Assembly: GCF_029962835.1 (NCBI RefSeq)
Contig: NC_080577.1
Coordinates: 1,550,001 to 1,614,000 of the forward strand
Origin: Magnolia sinica
Taxonomy: Eukaryota > Streptophyta > Magnoliopsida > Magnoliales > Magnoliaceae
Length of the DNA stretch: 64,000 nt
Reading direction: 5' to 3'
Below are positions 1 to 11,949 of the stretch, piece by piece. How positions within the stretch are numbered: position 1 is the stretch's first letter; each line of letters opens with the position of its first letter. The translations under genes were made by a program, and so were the position numbers. Below the pieces are notes generated by a model, which was not told the DNA's origin, searched no databases, and worked only from the letters and a program-made list of their open reading frames with translations.

Positions 1-2529
1 CCGTGAGAAGTTTTTAATTGTCGATTACCACTATTTCCTGTATTATGGTTCACCTGAGATTTGGATCTTCTTCATTAATTGGATCATAATCTAAAGTGAG
101 CTTTCAACATGGATGTACGGCATGGATATAGTCACATATTATAATGAGCCCCAAAGTCAAGAGGTCCCACCCACTTCGGTGGATCCGAGGTCTCACCTAA
201 TCCGCTCCCGGCCGGTCATGACTACATCGGTACCAGGAGGGTTTTGATAGGGTACGTGCCCCCATAGTATCCAAAATACATATTGATTTAAAGTTCCTAA
301 TCTTTGATTAATAATCATTTCTTTGTTTAATTTGGACCATTTGTTGTAAAATCCACTCGGTCCATCCATTGTGCAAGATCGTTATAAGTCTTGTGCACAA
401 AAAATCAAACAGTGAAGATTTAGTGATCACCATTGAAATATTCACACGGCCACAAAAGCTTCATGTCAGGCTAAACGTTTTGTGATTTCACCCCGTCTGG
501 GCAGGAATGACCTTGTTAACGGTTTGGACAAAAGTTTCACTGATAGGAAAGTGTTTCCTTCATTTCCCCAATGTACAGGTCACTTGGGTTTTAGATCCAC
601 CTCATTTTTTATCTCATGTTCTAAAATGGTCTCGTAATTTGTATATGTACATAGTGCTCCACCTAACATGAACTTTTGACAAGAAACTATAGCAGAAAAC
701 CTGCATCTCAAGGACCTGATCCAAACCTGACTAGAATGACCCTTAACTAAGTCCAAAACGTGGGGCCAGGACTTGACTAAACCGATTCTAATCCGGTTCA
801 AAAGGTGAGACCCAAATCTGACTTTATTTGTTAGTGGATTGAATAAATGGGACCCAAACCTAAACCCAGCTCGATTTTTAACGGCTCCAATAAATTAACC
901 CAGACCCATTAAAATCAGATTGGGTTCGTCAGGCATCGGGCTGGTACAATACCCGTTGACAGCCCTGACTACTATAATCACTTGAACACCAATAGTTTGA
1001 TTCGTTCCTTTGTTTTATATTATCTCGAATTCACACGCATTGGACCATTAGATGGGTTTTATGAAAATCACCATGTAATGACAGTCGCTAACATCAAACC
1101 TGCCGGCTTGAAGTTGCCGTCGTCCACACAGCATTTCATGTTAGAGCTGGACTCATATGCCAGTTTTTCACAACTTCCTAAATGGTGTAGACTTTTCAAC
1201 CTTGCGCATGCCATGGTTTTACAGATGCTCCAGATTGCCAACTGAACTTTGGATGGAGCATGTCCTAAAAATGGTACTGAGAAGATAATATTAATTGTCT
1301 GACTTATTCCTTTGGATTTAACCATCCATTTAATAGCCAGTAATTGGATGGTTAGGATTGCATAATTAGTGTTATTTTAGAGATAAGCTGCATCCACAAC
1401 AGACCCACAATTTGGATGGTCTAGATAGCCGCACATCAGCGTCACATGTGAAGAGAATGAGTCGTTACCATGCTCTAAGATGTGCCAGACAAACGTACGA
1501 GTCCTTCCTTTACGACCGACTTTTGTCGTGGAATCCATCTGTCCATGCATTTTTTTTATCGATTGACTGCATCCATCCGTTGCGCCAGCCCCAATCAGGA
1601 TTTGATCTCAAAATATCCTGCAGATTAACTTAAGCGAGCCACATCATAAGAAACAACGGGGATTCAAGGGGCACCATTGAAACTCTTTACCCTTGGGTGC
1701 GGCCCACTTGAATTTTGGATCCACCTCAATTATGATGGTATGTCTTAAAATGAGCTCTCAAAATGGATGAACAACGTGGATTTCTCACAAACATTATAGT
1801 GGGCCCCAGCTAACATCTCAGGGCGAGAAAGCTTCCTCCCACTAATATGGATTGGATGGCATATAAACATTACCATGTGGGTGGGCATTTCTGGCCCTAC
1901 TGAGGCCCACTCAATCAGTTTTCGTTCTGCATGGTGGTCCCACCATCTTTTCCCTTGTTTTAATATATATTTATTTTTTCTAGGCAGTTGAGCTGATAAT
2001 GGATTGACCGGTCTGAATCTTAAAACCATGGGCTGAATTTACTTTTCCCCTGTTTTAATACGTTTTTCAAGGCAATACTTTTTCAAGGCAGTTGAACTGA
2101 TACCGGACCAACACGCATCACACATCTTTCTTTTTCAAGTCAATGTGACCATTTATTTCCTTGATCTTGGTGCAGCTAGAAATAATCAGCATCATTTGGG
2201 CTCAAAATTTTCTTAGGAGATTTTCAAAATATTAATATTTTTTCAATATATTATTGGAATTATAAATTATTAAATAAATTTAAATTTTGAATAAGAAGAT
2301 TTTATTATATTACTTATTGTTCTAAAGAAACAATTTGGTTTGATGATTTTAAACTATCTGATTTATGGCTAGTAAACATTGGTCCGTTGTAAAATTAAAA
2401 TAAAAAATTGGCCCCATTTAAAGGGCAAAGATCATCCGCATGATTCTGGAACCAATGCTTACTTTTAGTTGTATGCATGGATGAAAGGTTGAGATCAACG
2501 ATAGGCCCCCGTGTCGTTTAAAAGGTCTG
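1..2529. other. Gene-free, repeat-rich flank
   Basis: No credible gene is present. Pieces at about 550-670 and 1660-1860 resemble ends and middles of the dispersed long-TIR MITE family (tggatccacctca, ctcaaaatggatg, gtgggcccc). The rest is AT-rich sequence with no assignment. Confidence 0.5.
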
Positions 2530-2925
2530 GGGCCCGTTTGGCCGGGTGAATGGGAAGGGATTGAATGGTATTAGGGTGGATGGCATGGATTTCTAGGTAA
2601 TGATGGTGTTGTCAGTAGATTGTCTTGAGATCCATTGGGATTTTTATATCCGTTGATTGCTATATCCAGTCTATTTGGAACGCCCGGCTAATCCCGGGAT
2701 TAAACCTTCCCATCCCTTCCAATCCCTCGAACCAAACACGTCCCAGGGGTGGATTGAATGGGATTTAAAGGTAATGATGGTGTTGTCAGTGGATTGTCTT
2801 AAGATCCATGGGATTGGGATCAGATCACCAACTCTGTTTGGCATTCCCGGCCAATCCTGGGATTTAGCTTCCAGTCCCTTTCAATACCATCCAATCCCTT
2901 CCGATCCGACCGGCCAAACGGGCCC
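2530..2925. mobile_element. MITE with GGGCCCGTTTGGCC terminal inverted repeats
   Basis: The left end gggcccgtttggccgg is matched in inverted form by ccggccaaacgggccc at the right end. The inside is a rough direct duplication: taatgatggtgttgtcagt occurs near 2601 and again near 2772, each followed by a similar ggatt-rich arm. There is no coding capacity. The target duplication is unclear. Confidence 0.7.
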
Positions 2926-5900
2926 TTGAGGATCTTGTGAGCTAATCAAAACCCTTATTTATATAAAGAATTCTCTATTTTTTAAAATATCAAAGTGAAA
3001 ATCAACTAAAGAAATTCTCGCGGTATTAAAGCTTATGTTACCGGGAGCGGCTCATGATAATTTCACATGGCCCACAGCGATGCGTGAATCAACCTCCACC
3101 ATAGGTAGCCCATAAGAACTTGTCGCGGATGCCCCAGAATGCAGCCCAGCATTACAGCTAGCTACCACGTGAGGCTTCTGTGGAACAGGGCACACGTGTA
3201 ATCAATACGAGCCATACACTGTGAGCATGACATATACTAGCATCATGTTGGTGAGCTTAACAAGCGATCCACATTTAACGTGTAGGTTAAATTTGGACCG
3301 TTGAGAATTTTCTCTAATGACAGCTTATTTTCTCGAAAAAGTGTGATCTGCCTAGTCAGCTGACCAATATTAAGTTTTGGTCCAGTGCGTACATATCCGA
3401 TGAATGGTCCAGATCTCTTACGTGATTGCAGGAAGGCCCACACATGGTAGCTATCGTTCAGCTCCACACATTTCTACATGCCGCCTGTGACTGTTCCGAT
3501 TTTAACCGAAGGGGGGCTGTAATTTGGCTTCGGGTCTTCTTCTTTTTCCCTTCTTCTCTCTCTTTTTTTTATAAAAAAAAATATTTTTTTTAAATTTTAT
3601 TTTAAGGTTAGGGCTGCAATTTGGGTTCGGGTCAACCCAAACCTGACCCAACAGGAGTTGGAGTCGGGTGGGATTGGGTTGTCGAAGTCCTCAGGTCGGG
3701 TCCAGAAAAGTAAATTCAGGAGGGTTAGGATGAGTTGGAAAAAACCACCTGTATTTGGGTCAAGTGGGTCCGTAGGGTTTGTTGGTGAAGTACAGAGGAA
3801 TTCAGGTTGGGCTTCTCGAGTTGAAAATATCCCCTTTTTATCTTTTTTTGGCAATATTGTGGCCTACCTGACTTCTAAATTTACTTGGTTTTCAAGCTAA
3901 TATCTTAGTATGAAGTGGTGCAATGCATGTATGATATGAATTTCATGTAATTATTATGATGGTCTTACACAACCTTTCTTACACTGTTTTTTTAATGATA
4001 TCATTAAAATAAGTTACATGCAAAGAAGTGAAGAAAACACTCTTCTCATAAAAAATAAAAATAAAATTATTAGCTTGTTTTTTCATAAAATTTAAATAAT
4101 TTGAAAGCTCATTATAGGTGAAATTTAAAATGTATATCAATAACAACTATATTTTTCATTTCTCAAAATATTTCTACCACCTAAAATATTTTTTCATGCC
4201 CTTTCATCGTTCAAAGTTTTCCATGATAGGCAATTGATCGTAGAGGCAAAGATGTCTAAAAAATGCTTACTTCATATATAATATAGATTTATGGCAAGTT
4301 ACCATAAGTGGTTGTAGGCATACATTCTATGGGGAAATCATAAAATTGTGCTGAAAACAGTGGAGTCAGTATGATTGGAGAATAGAACTTTCTTTCCTCA
4401 GTAGATATGGCAGGAATGCAAGTCCATCAATCATTAATCTTGTGGGCCCTATCATAGACCATCGTTAACATATCACGTGCATTAGACAATTCCAACCTCT
4501 ACTTTCCTACTACTCTCCATCAGACCCATAACTGCCAAGAAGGCTACTGTTGAGATGGATGGGATCACCTAATCAATGCATTTATTGAACCATTTCCGAT
4601 AGACAATGCTACTATGATAGTGAACCGCATTCATTGACCGTTCATGACTCGGCAAGGTGATGCATCAATTAGGTCCACCCACATAGTACCAAAGATGGAT
4701 GGCTTACGTTTTATAATAAAACTCATGACATAATCCTAACCTTTAACTTTTCTACAATTACTTTATAATTAAAAGAGTATTTCTTTTGTAATAAACGCTT
4801 TACCACATAATAATTCTTTGCTAAATCTATGAATTTGTAGTTTAATTCCCAATCGACATACTTTAAAATATGCCAAATTCAAATCTAAAGCAAATCTATA
4901 ATTTGATAAGTTTCTGGATTTATCAAATTCCTTATTTCCTAATCCCAATCAGGGCTTGAAGTCACTCATTAAAAAGTAGAAATTAGTGCGGACTAGTATG
5001 CCAGATCTGGGCCACTCATCTTGGCTGGTTAGGAGAATGGCAATGTCAATCAATCAATTGATGCCTAGAAAATGGTATCATTAATGCAGTTGCGGGAAAA
5101 TATCACCAGAAATTATTTTTTCGATATAAATGCAGAACATTACAGGCCACACATATGGGGTGGGTAGCTGCCTACTGGCAACTATGTGAACCTTGACGTG
5201 AGGATATGCAGTGTCATTTAACTACCATTTAATAATCTGGGCTCAATCTTTTAAATAAAATCTAGGTTAGGTATACGTGGGGTCCAAGTTAACATGAGCC
5301 AACTTGTTTAATTAGCGGGTCAGGACGGCATATACGACGGTCCACATCCGACCTAAAGAGATTCATGGGTCAGGTCTGGTTCGGTCCAAGCCTCTTCGAT
5401 GTTGATCGTTATGTGATGAATGGTGTCAAATTCCCTACATGTATACGTCGGTCGAATGTGTACATCACGGGTCTGGTCCATTTTACGGGCGCATTTAAAA
5501 CTAGATCTGGGTGGGTCATGTTGGGTTAATTTTGGGAGGTCACAAACCCAGCCTACTTACTAATCAAACTTTAGGACTTGACCTGCCGTGGGTCAAAATT
5601 TCGGGCCTATATGTTTTAATATGTGGATGAGTCAATGACCTGTGCAGGCAATTCTAAGCGTTCGAGGCGGTCCAGCAACGAAATGACTAACAATGAAATA
5701 CAGCTAAACCCACCTCCGTTGATCAAGAAAGAACGCAGAGAGGGGATCGATGGGTATGAGTTTCTAATATGGAGAGAAATAATGTTTGGGCCCATTAGAT
5801 CAATGGTCTGGATCACTGTGATATGGCCCCATGTATGCAAACTCAAGGCTTGAGGACACCGTAGGTGTCCTGTCATCGAGGATATTGTTTAATTGACGGT

Positions 5901-6106
5901 TCAAATGAATGGATCCGTGGATGATAGTGTCCATCATTAGAGGTGGCAATGGGTGGGTTCCACCCAAATGACAAGTTGCAAACCAGGCTCTCAGGACAAA
6001 AAGTTCTCCTTTAGAATAATGGGTCAGGTTCAGTTTTAGGCCAACCCAACGTAGCCCTCCCATATATTAACTGAGGAAAACTGCCTGGCCTGACCTGACC
6101 GGCGCC
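2926..6106. other. Gene-free stretch with degraded repeats
   Basis: Several GGGTTGGGT/ACCCAACCC-rich patches (3600-3800, 5290-5620, 5950-6110) look like imperfect inverted, low-complexity transposon debris. Long AT-rich stretches lie at 3900-4300 and 4700-4950. The short open frames show no recognisable protein. Confidence 0.45.
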
Positions 6107-6111
6107 AACCC

Positions 6112-6708
6112 TGTTGTCAAAACAGATGTCGTAAATCTGTCTGTCCGTGCTACTCGACCAGTCGAGGTACTAGGTCGACTAGTCGAAAGTCCCTTTGACT
6201 GGATAAAACCTGTTCGACTTAAAGTCCAGTAACAATGTATTTAGAGTTCCGAGGTGCTCGACTAGTCGAAGATCCCTTTGACTGGTCAAAACCCTTCTTC
6301 GACTAGTCGAGGGTTACACAAATGATGCGCGATTTGTGCGCGAACTACATAAACTCGAGGTGGTTTTTAGGGGTGTGCGTAAGTAGGAGTTCCCCATTTA
6401 TAAATAAGACTCCCTAAGGCCATTCTCAGGTATACTAGGGCTATTTAAAGGTATTTCAAGAGTTTCTAAAAGGGTTCTAGGGTTTATAAAAGGTGCAACA
6501 ACGGTGAGATTCGAGATTGTTCGAATTGGGTAAGTCCTCTCTCTTCATAATTTTTATTTTCATAGTTGATTTCTATCGCTTTGTACCGTAGTTTTTTTCC
6601 GCAAAAGTTTTTCACGTTAAATCCTTGTGTTCTCTTATGATTGCTTGACATTATTGGATTGCTATCATAAATCCAAATTTATATTGTGCCGCAGCACAAA
6701 TCCCAACA
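6112..6708 (+). mobile_element. Solo LTR, copia-like, with 5-bp target duplication
   Basis: The element starts tgttgtcaaaacag and ends aatcccaaca. It is flanked by aaccc at 6107-6111 and 6709-6713. Its 3' part has the T-rich, AAAGTTTTTCACGT-type stretch common at the ends of plant copia LTRs. The 5' half carries at least four copies of a CGACTAGTCGA-type palindrome. It is a fossil with no internal region left. Confidence 0.75.
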
Positions 6709-6713
6709 AACCC

Positions 6714-7823
6714 AACCCCACCTAACCCATGATCCAAAATAAAAGTATCCTAACATGCCTGTGTAATTGCTTTTCTGCAAACTTTTGCAAAAGATACAAC
6801 ATACACATGCCTTATAAAACCCAATCCCATAAATATGGGATGGTAAGCTCTATCAACAATTGCCAAAACCTTGAGGTTGGCAGCATGAAATTTTATTTTT
6901 TTTTTTCAACTATTCCACTGTATCAAGAACCGTAATCTTAATTAGACTATGCATCATCAAATCTTTTCTTACTACCTCTACCAACAGCCTGGTACAAAGT
7001 TGGGTTGGGCAGGTCGGTTGAACCCGACCGTGCTGCACTTTAAGGGGCCACGTAGGATCGGTTCAAGCTCTAAACTATCCAATTAGAGAGTTTGACTAGT
7101 GTGTATCCCCCATCCACGTTGTGGCCCATCCAATAATCACAGATCGAACGGCTACAGTCCCGACGTCTCATATAACAACCCATCCTGATGTTTTCTAGCA
7201 AACCGAGATAATCTTAGAAGGAGAGAAATTACATTTTCATCTCCAATCAGAATATCGACAATTTCTCACGTACTTGGGGACAGGACAACGGCTACTATGT
7301 TTACAATATCAATATTCGAGTTGCCCCCCACCCACCCAAACACCCTCATCACATCATGTCATGACCTTACACTTTAAGGCCCACCACCAATTGCATACAT
7401 CGTGTGGCAGATCTGCAATGTCTACATTCATACTTCAAATGTAGTCCACTTGTTCATGATCTATTCTTAAGTGGAAAAAAAAAAAAAAACTGTATCGGCC
7501 ACAACTGCCACCGGCTGTTACGGCCGTAACATTCGTACTGGATTTGCTAGTGACCCTCTAGCTTTGAGCTGAATACTGGTCGAAGCTCTGTTAACCCTTG
7601 TTGGAGTTAGTGTCTTAGAAAATCATTTGTGCACTTATCCAATGACCACGTAAATGTGATTGGACAGATCTCAGTTGTTGATCATGGTAACTATGGATTT
7701 CAAATTGGACATGTGATAATGCCTTATACAGATTTGATGTTGCTCTTATCTTATATTCATTAGATTTATTGAAGAGTGATTATTCTAGTGAACTTAAGAT
7801 TAGACAGGATGGTTATTAACCCA
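6714..7823. other. Gene-free stretch
   Basis: No gene or element with clear ends is visible. An A-tract lies at about 7475-7490. The patch around 6990-7060 has the same GGGTTGGG/AACCCGACC style seen elsewhere. Confidence 0.4.
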
Positions 7824-8372
7824 AGGGCCTGTTGTTTTTCAAAGAAATGGAAAATACCTGGGAAATATTAATTATTGTAATTTCACTGCGTTTGAAAATT
7901 CATGGGAATTTGTGCATGTGAAATTGGTTCAAAAGATGTAATTTTAATTTTTGAACGCAAGGTAATGCGAATGATATATCTATTCTGTCAGTTTGTTTTA
8001 TTACAATATTTTGGAGCATGAGACAAAAAATGAAGTGGATCCAACACTCAAGTGGCCCACACCAAAAGAAACAATGGCCCTACAAAGTTTTTAACAGTAA
8101 GTATTCGATTCCCTTTTTGGTATCACGTGATCCAATTGAGTATTGGATATGCCTCAATTTTTTACTCATGCTATGAATTCAATTGGAATAATAGATGAAC
8201 AGTGTAGATAAACGAAATGCATCACAGTGGGACCCATAGATATTTTGTACTATTCTTGGTTTTCGTGTCAAAAAGTAAGTAGTCAAATCAGATAAGTTGT
8301 AAATGTAGGGGGAAGTAATTATTACTTTTTTAACCTGCATTTAACATTTCACATAAAATCAAACACGCCCTA
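7824..8372. mobile_element. Possible MITE with weak terminal inverted repeats
   Basis: The left end gggcctgttgtttttcaaag and right end aaaatcaaacacgccc are imperfect inverted matches of the common TGTTTGA-type MITE end. The middle (8020-8260) carries phrases of the dispersed MITE family (ccaacactcaagtggcccac, cagtgggaccc). Confidence 0.4.
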
Positions 8373-9639
8373 AAAGAGTAGGGTTAGACCATGATCGTCA
8401 TAGGTGGGTGGAATACAAATGTGGACATCAGTTCATGAGATGTACGATCATCTTGTGTGAGGGGACTAACTTAGGTTAGGATGAACAATCTCCACCATCG
8501 GGAGCCCACTTGGTGTCAATTTATACTTTACCCTTACACTATAAAAGAGTGAGTGTGTCATGTACAAATGATATAGGTTTGGACATTTGGTCACTCACAT
8601 TGGTGGATTAAGATGAAGTCAACAGTACAGGGGCCCATTAGTTTGGACTATGATCGTGATATTAGTACTTCATGATGCATGAAAGATGACTTCATCCTTA
8701 AACTTAAGGACGCGTAAGATTCACGATCTTGACTGGTTAGTTTTGACTCTTCCTACAAGCTTCATGTAGGCCCTAATAAAGTGGACATAGCTAAGTACAT
8801 CCATCAAGAGCTATTGATTATTACATGAGCCAATAAAGGATCCACTGATTTATGTAGAAACATTTTTATCCATGGCTTTCATCTGAATATATTAGGGACT
8901 TATCAAACGATTTTTCTGATAAGCCCAACAGTCTAAATATTTTAATCAAATTTCAAAAGGCTTTTAACTGTTGAATTTTTATTTTAATCACTAAAATTGT
9001 TTTGATTGCACTTCATGATAACCTAGTGGACCAAATCTAATTGGCATGAGATATAGGCATTAGCGGATATGCTATGACAGTGGAGGGGTTAAATCATGAG
9101 TATATGTATAGATGTGGCGAATTGACAGAATTTCTTCATAGTAGGTTACACTGAAGTTCAAAGGGTAGCGAAGCACCATACCGGATGTATGGTTGAAACC
9201 CTAAACCTTCCTTATTTATATAATCATATCCCAAATGAGAGGTAGAGCTAGCCCTAGATGTTCCCACCACATAGGATGTGTGAGTGTGAGAAAAAAGAGA
9301 AAGTCTATAAGAGAGTGGAAAAAATCACTCCATCATCTTCTATTATCCTCACGTGCAGTCTACTTATATGAACAGTATACGTCGTCCTCAACACCTACCA
9401 GAGAATTAGACGTTAGGCTATCTTGATTCTCCATTACTGGGATAGATTAGGGAAAGACTAATTGATTTAAGATATCAATATCAAAAGATCGGCATCACAT
9501 ACATCTTTTCGGTGTAAATTGCGTCCAAGTAGAACTTCCACTGTTTATATAAATTGTTATATTATAAAAATTTGATGTTATTACAAATATAAACTCTTCA
9601 CATAGGACTATATTCCATTGGGTTCGTACATTAGTGAGT

Positions 9640-10080
9640 CAATAATCCCATCATTATGAATATGATTTATCCATGCTGTCTATTCATTTTTTTTCATGTC
9701 ATTTTAGGTCATGAGCCCAAAAATAAAGTAAATCAAAAGATTAAGTAGACCCACTAAAAGAAACAATGTGAATTGAATGCCCACCATTGAAAACCTTTTA
9801 TGGGCCAAAGAAGTTTTAGATCAAGCTGATTTTGTGTCTTCCCTTCATCCACATTTCGATGACATTATGAACAGGTTGGACGGAAAATAAACATCATGAT
9901 GGGCCGTGTTAAGATTTCAATGGTAGGTGTTCAATTCCTACTGCTTCCTATGGTGTGGTCTACTTGAGCTTTAGATCTATCTCGTTTTTTAGATCATGGC
10001 CTAATACGAGCTCGCAAAATGAATGAATTGTATGAATAAAACATATACATCATCGTGGGGCCCATAAAGCATTACTATTC
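9640..10080. mobile_element. Long-TIR MITE of the dispersed Mutator-like family
   Basis: The left arm (gatttatccatgctgtctat, then catgtcattttagg) is mirrored by the right arm (gaatgaattgtatgaataaaac, catcgtggggccc). The interior phrases cccaccattgaaa, gatcaagctgat, catgatgggcc and ggtgtggtctacttgagctt recur in the copies at 31.6, 34.4, 53.6 and 61.2 kb. Confidence 0.65.
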
Positions 10081-10132
10081 CCGACCAGTATCAAGCTCGT
10101 ACTGAAGGGTCACTACCGCATAACATTAACAA

Positions 10133-10134
10133 AA

Positions 10135-10160
<26 letters not shown>
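10133..10160. repeat. (AC)n microsatellite
   Basis: About 13-14 AC units are followed by an A-rich and AAG-rich purine tract. Confidence 0.9.
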
Positions 10161-10165
<5 letters not shown>

Positions 10166-11199
10166 AACCAAAGAAGAAGAAGAAGGAGAAGAAAAAAGAA
10201 GGGAAAAAGAAAAAGATATCAAACAGAAAAGGAAATTCTCCGACTTGTTTTGTTTAAGATAAAAATCTCACTTTTGGCATCCATCTTGTTAGTCTAGCTA
10301 GTCAGGTGCAAGCCCCTACCATAGGGGAGACTGTAAAATAAAATAAATAAATAAAAACCCTCACTGTTGCTTAATGAGCATTTATTGGCCATGCTCTTTA
10401 ACTTGTAAGGGGATCCTGTCTTATCGAGATTAAGAGTTACCCCGATTTCGGCAGGTCACATGCCCTCCGTGTAGGCGCACAAAATCGGCCTTTCTTCACA
10501 GTATAAATGTAATTAGGATGGCCTTTTTTTTATTTCTAGAACTTAATTACGTTTATGAGGAAAGAGCCACTTTAATGTGATGAATCCTACATGGAGAGCA
10601 TTGGGCCCACCAAAATTGGGATTAGATTTAATCCCTGTTATCGTGCAAAGAGTCCATCAAAAGAATGAAGCGTTGAAGGGTGTATAGTGACAATGTGCAA
10701 CATCAAGTTCCTTTATGATAAAACTTTCAGTGTCTGAATTACAATTCACCATACTATTTTCAAACAAGTTGAAAACATGGTAGCCACGATGTCAAGGCTA
10801 CAACGGCTAGTTTGCCTTCAACAATCTCCCTTCCAACGACTGAAGGTTAGGCACTGTTTTCTGTGTTTATTTCAACCAAATAGCAACAAATTTCACTACT
10901 ATCTGGAATATAGTTTGATGCAGAATGGCCTTTTGGCAGATTCAAAATATAAAGTGAACAAAACAAGCTTTACCTTCAATTTTCAATACAATACTCCTTG
11001 GTATATTCTATGAATTTTGAATCTGTTGATGGTTACAGTGTTGTGATTCAGTCTTCTTAACATGGATGTGCAGTTAGAAAACATCTTCCACGAACAGGAA
11101 GACATGTTTGTTACAATTCCAACCAATTGCGAAAATCCCGAGAACTGCGCATTTCCATGCATCTCCATATATCAATTCCTCGAGACAGTCATGCACAGG

Positions 11200-11757
11200 C
11201 TCCTTTCATGCATAGAATGACGTAGCCCTAACGAGTTCTGCATTTCTGACTACCTGCTCTAATCTTCCAAACCTTGGTATTGACCAACTTGCTTGATGTG
11301 AGTTCTGACTCTCCCGGGGACTTTCTGAACTTTTGAAAGCATCCGCTGGTTTCTAGCCTTCTCTTTATGTTCTTGAGATGGCAGCTAAGTACGGAATTTT
11401 TCAATAATCTGCATGGAAGGTGAACACCAGGCCATCCAGTGAGTAGCAAGCATAGATGATTTCAAGCTGGACCTCTGGAGACATGTTCAGCCCCTGGTTT
11501 TGAAGATTCCACATTACTTCCCATGCTGCTTCTTCCACATGATCCCTAAAGATCCCATATCCCAGGGATGAAATAAGACAACAATATTGCATTAATTTTT
11601 AGTGCTCAGCATCACAACGAGTGGATTTTCCACTCTTCTTTGTCTCAGCTCTTGCTTGGCACTCTTATGGACCAAACACAGGAAGCCGTACCGAATGACA
11701 CAGCATAAGCAACAGCGATCTTCTGGGGCCTGCAAACCACAGAATCCGGTTCTTCTC
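11200..11757 (-). other. Probable 3' UTR and downstream flank of SPA1
   Basis: This is moderately GC-balanced sequence just past the SPA1 stop. It has a short open stretch (11592-11401) but no recognisable domain. I treat it as 3' untranslated or flanking sequence. No definite polyadenylation signal was chosen. Confidence 0.4.
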
Positions 11758-11949
11758 TCACACCATTTGCAACAGTTTGATAGTGCCATTTGAGTTTGCA
11801 GCAACTACCATGTTTGACTTCCCTCTCCAACAGACACTGGATACAAACTGTCCATTATCATCGACCGTCTCTTGCCCAGAAATAGGATCGATGGAGCCGA
11901 ACTTGTGGGAAGTTACTGGCATAGGGAGGGATCTATAATATGCATAAAC
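11758..11949 (-). CDS. SPA1: SPA1 coding exon 7: last WD40 blade and stop
   Basis: After a ttcttctcag acceptor the frame reads [20 protein letters not shown] onward, through [20 protein letters not shown] to IKLLQMV and a TGA stop at 11760-11758. This is the usual SPA C-terminus. No long open frame covers the exon on the coding strand, so it was found by translating the genomic sequence by eye. Confidence 0.9.
   Translation of the reverse strand, partial: VYAYYRSLPMPVTSHKFGSIDPISGQETVDDNGQFVSSVCWRGKSNMVVAANSNGTIKLLQMV

Larger units (their letters stand above)
8373..11199. other. Gene-free flank downstream of SPA1
   Basis: It contains one long dispersed MITE (separate entry), an (AC)n microsatellite at 10133-10160 followed by a purine-rich AAG tract to about 10220, and otherwise unassigned sequence. 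Short open frames have no recognisable homology. Confidence 0.45.

Noticed and set aside
11401-11592. 63-residue minus-strand open frame after the SPA1 stop
   Set aside because: It reads somewhat protein-like but is separated from SPA1 by a genuine TGA matching the family C-terminus. Treated as UTR or flank.
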